Source: an uncultured Ruminococcus sp. (GTDB lineage Bacteria; Bacillota; Clostridia; Oscillospirales; Acutalibacteraceae). Taken from it: a stretch of DNA of 9,993 bases. Under the pieces are notes generated by a model. That model was not told the DNA's origin and made no database searches. It saw nothing but the letters and a program-made list of their open reading frames with translations. Shown here piece by piece: positions 1 through 6,104 of the stretch (the stretch's first letter is position 1; each line of letters opens with the position of its first letter). The stretch lies in contig CACYBZ010000407.1 in NCBI GenBank assembly GCA_902772795.1, forward strand, positions 1 through 9,993. The letters are read 5' to 3'. Made by a program: the position numbers and the translations under genes.

Positions 1-31
1 CTTGTATAGCTATGACAATGAAAAGTTTTGT

Positions 32-104
32 CCACTTTTTCAAAAGTGGTGGGGTCAAGGGGCAAAGCCCCTTGTGGGATTTTTAAGAGCGAAGCCCTTA
101 AACT
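32..104 (+). repeat. Hairpin-forming intergenic repeat, copy A
   Basis: Copy A has three hairpins in a row: 32-39 with 42-49 (8 pairs, 2-base loop), 56-63 with 67-74 (8 pairs, AAA loop) and 82-87 with 97-102 (6 outer pairs, one A/C mismatch, two GC pairs, GAA loop). Bases 50-104 match the reverse complement of 3043-3097 at 47 of 55 positions without gaps. It lies downstream of paralogue 1. It resembles REP-like or non-autonomous repeats of Clostridia; a role in termination or mRNA stability is inference. Confidence 0.7.
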
Positions 105-118
105 CATCAAAATCCAAA

Positions 119-142
119 CAAAATTTGCGTAAGCAAATTTTG
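119..142 (-). terminator. Strong hairpin downstream of paralogue 1, possible terminator
   Basis: A perfect 10-pair stem (119-128 with 133-142) is closed by a four-base loop, GTAA on the plus strand, about 85 bases after the stop of paralogue 1. On the minus strand it is followed by a T-rich but interrupted tract (TTTGGATTTTG). It could stop or protect the end of the transcript. The stem is mostly A-T, so termination strength is uncertain. Confidence 0.35.
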
Positions 143-201
143 ACAGTAACGATTTGATTTCCAACCGCTCAGGTAGAAAAATTTTCGGTTCATATGCTTC
201 A

Positions 202-238
202 TCTGCTCAGAACAGCAGAACAGTACATCATTGTACTG
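202..238 (-). other. Two small hairpins at the end of paralogue 1
   Basis: Bases 221-227 pair perfectly with 232-238, and the four-base loop holds the TGA stop codon of paralogue 1. Next to it, 202-207 pairs with 214-219 around a 6-base loop. No T tract follows, so these are not simple intrinsic terminators; 3' end protection is a possibility. Confidence 0.45.
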
Positions 239-2996
239 CCTGCCAGCACTCAGAAGATAAAACATTGTCATTACTCTTTTTCACTTCTGACATTTTATGG
301 AAATTGAACGTATTACCGTTATTTAAAGAAATTTTCCATGCATATGTCAGATAAACCGTAAATTTGGAACGTTCAAATTTGGTCTGATTATTCACAACAT
401 TGCCGGTTACAGGATTGACAGGATTATCAACAATATCTGCCAGTGCCAGTGTGGGAACATCAGCATTCGTCATAAACTGCTTGTCCTGTCTGTAACCGTC
501 ATCGGCAAAATCCTTAACCAACAATATGGGACTATACATGGAAATATCTTTCCATTCTTCAGTACCATATTGATAGTTACTAAAATTCAGATTGTATCCG
601 TGGTCGGAAACCAGAATAATTCTGGTATTATCATATACATGCTGTTCCCTCAGATAGTCAAACCAATCTCCCAGCAATAAAAAGGCTTCCATATTGACAT
701 GATATGTGGTAACCTGCTCCACAGTAGATAACGAAAGACGCTCACCCTCGTCAGTCTGTTTTTGCAGTGACGCTGTACCATAGGCTGTATTGTCAACTTT
801 CAACGACGGCGTATAGTCAGGAAGCTGTAACAGTATCGGTGCATGTGTGAGTTCATTGCACAACATCGTGAAGTTATTCTTTTTGTCATTACTGATTTTT
901 GTAATCTGTTCAAGATGGCTCATCACAGAAAAATTGTTGAGATAGGATTTTGTCATTCCTGTTGACTTGTTCAACCCGTCCATATTCTGACTGCTGATGG
1001 CTTCGTCAACAAAACGCACGGAATTATATCTGCCGTCTTTATAGAGATACGGCTGCAAAAGCAACGGCGATGTACGATATAAACCGTAACAGAAAAAGTT
1101 TCGGAACTGGGAATAAGTTGTTGCTTCATCAACCATTTTTTCTACTACTGCCAGACCCGTAGAAATTTTCCCCTTGGTCGTATAGGCAGTAACATTGGGA
1201 ATATCATCAAATATACTTAAATCCATATCTTCCTGATAACCTGCATAGCTTGGATTACCTACTGCTACCTGATATCCTTCTGCACTGAACAGTGACGGCA
1301 ACAGTCTTAATGCCTCATCGTGCTTTTCTGCCAAAGGAACCTGATTGCGTTTATTGATGGCTTCGGGAGTATATTCATAACCGCCAAAAACTGCGGGCAA
1401 TGCCATATTGGTAGAAGTGGCAAAGCTGATTGTGTTGGGATAATAGGTAAATCCTGACAACTTCTGTTTCAACTCAGGTTTTTCATGCAACAGGTAAGGA
1501 AACAAATGTCCCACAGCACGATCCAACATTAAAATAACGACATTTTTCCCCTGCGTACTTAACCGAATAATCGGCTGACTGTCCTGATTGCCGATTTGCT
1601 GGTGATTGCGGTTTTCCTGCACAATGCCTTTGACATTAATCGCTGACATACTACAAACAGTAATACACAATATCCAGCATACTGTGCGTACCAGCAACGC
1701 TTTTTTCTTCATCAGCACAAAAAAGACAGTTCCTACCAGCAAAACAACAGCCGAATTCCATAACAGGTCTTTTATGGTGTTGACAGGTGCTTCGTCATAG
1801 ACCAGTGTCGGGGAAATCATACCGTAATCCGTTCCGAAAAACAGATAATTCACTGTTGCCAGCCCCGTCATTATCCATATGCCATAGGAAAAGACGGTTT
1901 TGGCTGTCGGCGTTGCCAGTCGGTAAAAAACATTGAACCACAGTAAAAATGTTCCCGATGCGTATAACAATGCACTGACCACAAACCACAACGGAGATGT
2001 GTTATCATCATTGATAAATTCCGTTACAGAATCACCGATAACGGCTGTCGGTATCAGAATACCTGTCAGAATCGTCAGAAAAAGACAACCTATAACAAAA
2101 ATCTTTCCGTTTACTTTCGTTGCTGGAGGAATTCCGGGGAATTTTATTGTCAGATGAAAACGCTTTTTCAAAAGCGGAAACACAAGCGGAACATGAAAAA
2201 GAAAGGACATGACTATACCTAAACACTGATTGCCGAAGTTTTCCAGAGGGTGAACGAAAATGATGAAAAACAACCAGTATACGCCAATCATCGACAAGGC
2301 TATTTTCAACACGACCAGCAAATCCCTGAATTTGCTGAAAACATTCTTAAACAGCGAAAACAGATTGTTCAGTGTCCAGTAAAATACCAGTCCTGATGGC
2401 GAACGATACAGCAGAAGCAAGAAAACCACCGCAGTGGCATACGTCTGGATTTTGTTTTTCAACGGAAATCCATGCAGATACACGGCTGATGAAATAAAAT
2501 TAATTACCGTCATGACTATCGGCAATACGTTAACAGGTACACCAAAAACAGAAAACAATCCGTCGGGTTTACTCAGGTCAGTTATCATGCCCAAAGAAAC
2601 CCCTTTCAGTAATTCCAGTTCCGACAAAAAACTGTATGCCCCGAGAAAAAACGGAATTTCCAGAAGCAGTGAAAGTGAACCTTTCAACGCATAGATGGGC
2701 TTATACTGTTGCTGTCGGTAATAAACCGACAATATCATAATCCGCTCATCGCCTGAAAATGTCTTTCTGATATGAGATACCCACGGTTCAAGACGTTTCT
2801 CCTGTTCTCTGACACTTTCCTGCATTTTATCGGCTCTGTTATACAACGGCAGAACCAGAAAATTCATTGCCAGACTTAAAAACACAATGGCAATGCCGGG
2901 GTTGCCGACAAAGTAATATGCCTGAACAAAGATAAATTCAAACAACAGCTTTAACGGCCCGATAAGCACCTGATAAAGACAATGCCAAAAATTCAT
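228..2996 (-). CDS. YidC/Oxa1-like domain fused to a sulfatase/phosphotransferase domain, paralogue 1
   Basis: A 922-residue membrane enzyme, probably acting on the outer cell surface. Residues 1-222 resemble YidC: an amphipathic N-terminal helix, a membrane segment ending LVLPLY (47-52), a charged cytoplasmic hairpin (about 53-100), the segment with EIPFFLGAY (113-121), and SPSGLVFYWTLNN (199-211). Residues about 228-455 hold roughly seven hydrophobic segments. Residues 483-922 look like an alkaline-phosphatase-superfamily domain: metal-ligand candidates Asp492 (LMLDRA) and Asp798-His799 (VSDHG), nucleophile candidate Thr529, and His718 (LTHAP). This pattern matches LtaS/EptA-type phosphotransferases better than formylglycine sulfatases, since no Cys-x-Pro-Ser-Arg motif is present. 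Asn45 stands where YidC insertases have a groove Arg. The ATG follows GGAG at 3006-3009 by 9 bases. The substrate is unknown; a role in decorating an envelope polymer is inference. The domain calls are secure. Confidence 0.88.
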   Translation of the reverse strand: MNFWHCLYQVLIGPLKLLFEFIFVQAYYFVGNPGIAIVFLSLAMNFLVLPLYNRADKMQESVREQEKRLEPWVSHIRKTFSGDERIMILSVYYRQQQYKPIYALKGSLSLLLEIPFFLGAYSFLSELELLKGVSLGMITDLSKPDGLFSVFGVPVNVLPIVMTVINFISSAVYLHGFPLKNKIQTYATAVVFLLLLYRSPSGLVFYWTLNNLFSLFKNVFSKFRDLLVVLKIALSMIGVYWLFFIIFVHPLENFGNQCLGIVMSFLFHVPLVFPLLKKRFHLTIKFPGIPPATKVNGKIFVIGCLFLTILTGILIPTAVIGDSVTEFINDDNTSPLWFVVSALLYASGTFLLWFNVFYRLATPTAKTVFSYGIWIMTGLATVNYLFFGTDYGMISPTLVYDEAPVNTIKDLLWNSAVVLLVGTVFFVLMKKKALLVRTVCWILCITVCSMSAINVKGIVQENRNHQQIGNQDSQPIIRLSTQGKNVVILMLDRAVGHLFPYLLHEKPELKQKLSGFTYYPNTISFATSTNMALPAVFGGYEYTPEAINKRNQVPLAEKHDEALRLLPSLFSAEGYQVAVGNPSYAGYQEDMDLSIFDDIPNVTAYTTKGKISTGLAVVEKMVDEATTYSQFRNFFCYGLYRTSPLLLQPYLYKDGRYNSVRFVDEAISSQNMDGLNKSTGMTKSYLNNFSVMSHLEQITKISNDKKNNFTMLCNELTHAPILLQLPDYTPSLKVDNTAYGTASLQKQTDEGERLSLSTVEQVTTYHVNMEAFLLLGDWFDYLREQHVYDNTRIILVSDHGYNLNFSNYQYGTEEWKDISMYSPILLVKDFADDGYRQDKQFMTNADVPTLALADIVDNPVNPVTGNVVNNQTKFERSKFTVYLTYAWKISLNNGNTFNFHKMSEVKKSNDNVLSSECWQAVQ

Positions 2997-3005
2997 GTTG
3001 CTTCA

Positions 3006-3009
3006 CTCC
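3006..3009 (-). promoter_or_regulatory. Ribosome binding site of paralogue 1
   Basis: GGAG on the minus strand lies 9 bases before the ATG at 2996. A -10-like TATAAC (3023-3018) is nearby without a good -35, so a separate promoter for this gene is possible but not supported. Confidence 0.65.
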
Positions 3010-3042
3010 ATACTGATGTTATAATTTCACCCACATACCTTC

Positions 3043-3117
3043 AGTTCAGGGACTTCTCTCTTAAAAATCCCATAAGTAGCTTTGCCCCCTGACCCCACAA
3101 ACCTTTAACAAGGCTTG
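3043..3117 (-). repeat. Hairpin-forming intergenic repeat, copy B (degenerate, inverted)
   Basis: Copy B is the second copy of the repeat at 32-104, in the opposite orientation, between the two paralogues. Its first hairpin (3098-3105 with 3110-3117, 8 pairs including a G-U in the minus-strand RNA, GTTA loop) has a different sequence from that of copy A but sits at the same place, directly before TGGGGTCA. The second and third hairpins have lost several pairs. Confidence 0.65.
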
Positions 3118-3183
3118 ACCGAAATGTTAAGTTTCTCTTTTTCAGTAAGGGTACGACGAACTGTACAAAGCGACTTTTTTCAG

Positions 3184-3204
3184 AAAAAACAGTTATTTAA
3201 CCGT
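3184..3204 (-). terminator. Weak terminator-like hairpin at the end of paralogue 2
   Basis: On the minus strand a 6-pair stem with one G-U (3204-3199 with 3194-3189) encloses part of the TAA stop and runs into a T tract (3188-3184). It is short and AT-rich, so it may be only a partial terminator that reduces read-through into paralogue 1. Confidence 0.25.
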
Positions 3205-5961
3205 ACGCCAACATTCAGGCAATAAAACATTACTGTTGTTTTTTCTGACTTCTGCAATATAGTCCACTTTGAATACATTGCTGTTATCATCTGCTACATT
3301 CCACGAATGTGTCAGATAAGTTCTGAATGTATCATTCTCAGATTTGGCTTTCCCGTCTACAACCATTCCCGTTGCCGGATTGACAGGGTTACGGACAAGT
3401 CCTTCCACAGCAATCGTGGGAACATCGGCATTGGTCATAAACTGCTTATCCTGCTTATAGACTTCACTGCCAAAATCCTTGACTAACAACAGAGGACTGT
3501 ACATGGAAAAATCTTCCCAATCTCCTGTACCGTAACAGTACTGAGCCAGACTGAAATCATAACCATGGTCGGAAACAAGAATAATTCTGGTATTATCATA
3601 AACATGATGCTCACGTAAATAGTCAAACCAGTCCCCCAAAAACAGAAAGGCTTCCATGTCGACGTGATAGGTGGTAATCTGCTTTGCTTGGGAAAAAACA
3701 AGATTTTCTCCTGTATCGGTACTTTTGTGCAATGATTCGTATTCATAGGCTGAATTATCTACGTGTAAGGACGGCTTATATTCCGGTAGTTGCAAAAGCA
3801 TCGGAGAATGGGTAAGGTCATTACACATCATAAAGAAGTTGTTGGTATCTGTTTTTGTGATTTGGGTCATTTGTCTGAGATTCTTTAATCCCGAAAGGTT
3901 CTTCAAATAATCGTGCGATAATCCGTTCGCTTTCGTCAACCCGTCCATGTTTTGTTTGTAGACGTTCTCACTTGCAAAGTAAGAGGAATTGTATTCGCCT
4001 TCTTTATACAGATAAGACTGCAGACATAAAGGCGATGTCTTGAAAAGACTGTACCCAAAAAAATTCTTGAGCTGAGCTTCTTCTGTTCCCATACTGACCA
4101 GCTGTTCAAATTCTTTCAGCCCTTCACCGAGATTCTGCTCAACGACGTAGGCATTGACATTCGGAATACCTTTGAAAATACTTAAATCCATTTCTTCTCT
4201 GTATCCGGCATAAGTGGGATTGATGACGGTAACATCATACCCTTCCGCACTGAAAAGAGACGGCAACAGGGTTAAGGCTTCGTTATGCTTCTGTACCAAA
4301 GGAATATTGCTTCGCTGATTGCTTGCCTCCGGGGTATATTCATAACCACCGAAAACAGCCGGTAATGCCAGTTTCGTCGCAGCAGAAAAACTGATTGTAT
4401 TGGAATAATAAGTAAATCCTGCCAGCTGTTCCCGTAAATCAGGTCTTTCATGCAGTATGTACGGCACAAGCAATCCCACAGCACGATCCATCATCAGAAT
4501 AACAACATTTTTTCCCTCTGTACTCAGCGGAATAACCGCTTCTCCGTTTTTTCTCTGCACCTGTTGATTTTTTTCCATATCACTCAATGTACTGCAGATA
4601 CTTACGGTATTCACTACGGACATACCAAAAACCGTAACACACAGTACCCAGCATATTGTCCGTACTATCATACCTTTCTGGTTCATTATCAGCAGACCTG
4701 TTCCGCCGACAAACAACAAAACCGCAAAATTGACCGAATATTCCATACCGGTATGAATGGGTACCCTTTCGTAAATCAGCGTTGGGGAAAGCTTTCCATT
4801 ATTGGCACCAAAAAACATATAGTCAATGGTCGCACAGACCACACACAGCCACATCACATAGGAAAACAGTTTTCTGACTTTCGGTGTAGCCAGACGGTAG
4901 AAAATATTGAACCAGATTAAAAATGTCCCTGACGCATACAAAAATGCACTCACGACAAACCATAGCGGAGAAAGATTTTCTGTATTGACAAACTCCGTTG
5001 CGGAATCACTGATAACCGCTGTCGGAATCAGAATACCTGTCAGCACTGTCAGAAAAACGCAACTTCCCAGAAAAATTTTGTTGTCCATCACAGTAGCCGG
5101 GGAAATGGAAGGTATTCTGACTTTCCGCTGAAAACGTCTTTTTACTAAGGCAACAATTAACGGAATCTGAGCCAGTAACGATATTGCCACAGCAAAGCAT
5201 TGACTGCCTGTACTTGCCAGAGGACACACAAAAACCAGACAAACCACACAGCCTACACCGACAACGGAAAGAAGAATCACACCAAATTTTCTGAACCTGC
5301 CGAAAATGTTCTTGAACAAGGAAAAGACATTGTTCAACGTCCAGTAAAACACAAGCCCGGACGGCGAATGATACAACAGGATAAGAAAAACAACAGCGGT
5401 TGCATAAGCCTGAATTTTATTTTTCAAAGGAAATCCTTTAAGATATATAGCTGAGGCAATAATATTAATGACGGTCATGATAAGAGGAAGAAGGTTTATG
5501 GATATACCGAAAACCGAAAGTAAAGCGTCAGGCTTACTCAGATCAGCTATCACTCCCAATGAAACGCCTTCAAGCAGTTTCAATTCCGACAAAAAACCGT
5601 ATGCCCCCAAAAAAAACGGAATTTCCAGAAGCAGGGACATGGACCCTTTCAAAGCATAAATCGGTTTATAGTGACGCTGTCGGTAATAGGCAGACAATAT
5701 CATCGTTCTTTCATCGCCTGAAAATGTTCTGCGAATATGAGATACCCACGGTTCAAGACCTTTTTCCTGTTCCCTGACACTTTCCTGCATTTTATCCGCT
5801 CTTTTATACAACGGCAAAACCAAAAAATTCATTGCCAGACTTAAAAAGACAATGGCAACTGCAGGATTTTCTGTAAGATAGTATGCCTGGGCAAAAATAA
5901 ATTCAAAAAATAATTTCAACGGACCGATGAGTACCTGATAAAGACATCGCCCAAAATTCAT
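3193..5961 (-). CDS. YidC/Oxa1-like domain fused to a sulfatase/phosphotransferase domain, paralogue 2
   Basis: Tandem paralogue of the gene at 228-2996, with identical length and the same architecture. The two align without gaps at both ends: 41 of the first 50 residues are identical, and 55 of 80 across residues 481-560. The membrane region at about 223-300 and the linker at about 455-480 differ far more. All candidate catalytic residues are at the same positions: Asp492 (MMDRA), Thr529, His718 (LTHSP), Asp798 and His799. In the nucleophile loop the Ser before Thr529 is Ala here, so Thr529 is the only shared hydroxyl candidate. Asn45 again replaces the usual YidC groove Arg. The start is supported by GGAGG 7 bases upstream. 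The gene lies 143 bases after the LRR gene and 196 bases before paralogue 1, so a common transcript is possible. Its role, and whether it differs from paralogue 1 in substrate, cannot be read from the sequence. Confidence 0.88.
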   Translation of the reverse strand: MNFGRCLYQVLIGPLKLFFEFIFAQAYYLTENPAVAIVFLSLAMNFLVLPLYKRADKMQESVREQEKGLEPWVSHIRRTFSGDERTMILSAYYRQRHYKPIYALKGSMSLLLEIPFFLGAYGFLSELKLLEGVSLGVIADLSKPDALLSVFGISINLLPLIMTVINIIASAIYLKGFPLKNKIQAYATAVVFLILLYHSPSGLVFYWTLNNVFSLFKNIFGRFRKFGVILLSVVGVGCVVCLVFVCPLASTGSQCFAVAISLLAQIPLIVALVKRRFQRKVRIPSISPATVMDNKIFLGSCVFLTVLTGILIPTAVISDSATEFVNTENLSPLWFVVSAFLYASGTFLIWFNIFYRLATPKVRKLFSYVMWLCVVCATIDYMFFGANNGKLSPTLIYERVPIHTGMEYSVNFAVLLFVGGTGLLIMNQKGMIVRTICWVLCVTVFGMSVVNTVSICSTLSDMEKNQQVQRKNGEAVIPLSTEGKNVVILMMDRAVGLLVPYILHERPDLREQLAGFTYYSNTISFSAATKLALPAVFGGYEYTPEASNQRSNIPLVQKHNEALTLLPSLFSAEGYDVTVINPTYAGYREEMDLSIFKGIPNVNAYVVEQNLGEGLKEFEQLVSMGTEEAQLKNFFGYSLFKTSPLCLQSYLYKEGEYNSSYFASENVYKQNMDGLTKANGLSHDYLKNLSGLKNLRQMTQITKTDTNNFFMMCNDLTHSPMLLQLPEYKPSLHVDNSAYEYESLHKSTDTGENLVFSQAKQITTYHVDMEAFLFLGDWFDYLREHHVYDNTRIILVSDHGYDFSLAQYCYGTGDWEDFSMYSPLLLVKDFGSEVYKQDKQFMTNADVPTIAVEGLVRNPVNPATGMVVDGKAKSENDTFRTYLTHSWNVADDNSNVFKVDYIAEVRKNNSNVLLPECWRTVK

Positions 5962-5968
5962 TTTGATT

Positions 5969-5973
5969 CCTCC
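5969..5973 (-). promoter_or_regulatory. Ribosome binding site of paralogue 2
   Basis: GGAGG on the minus strand lies 7 bases before the ATG at 5961 and fixes the 922-codon start. It falls inside a 42-codon open frame that ends across this ATG. Confidence 0.75.
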
Positions 5974-6104
5974 AAACCTGTTTTTGCTGTGATTATGCCG
6001 TTTTCTGTATAACTTTCATGCATATTCCCCTCATCACCGCAATGATTTTCCTTACCTGTCTGCTGTCGTCGTTTATCTGTCCGCATACTAAAATGGCAAC
6101 AAAA

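Noticed and set aside
4450..4920. Plus-strand open frame of 156 codons inside paralogue 2
   Set aside because: It is antisense to a well-supported membrane region, rich in His, Asn and Thr as expected for the reverse of hydrophobic codons, and has no family resemblance.
228..5961. The 2.7-kb near-repeats as a composite transposon or insertion sequence
   Set aside because: The repeats are the two coding paralogues. No transposase, terminal inverted repeats of insertion-sequence type or target duplications are visible.
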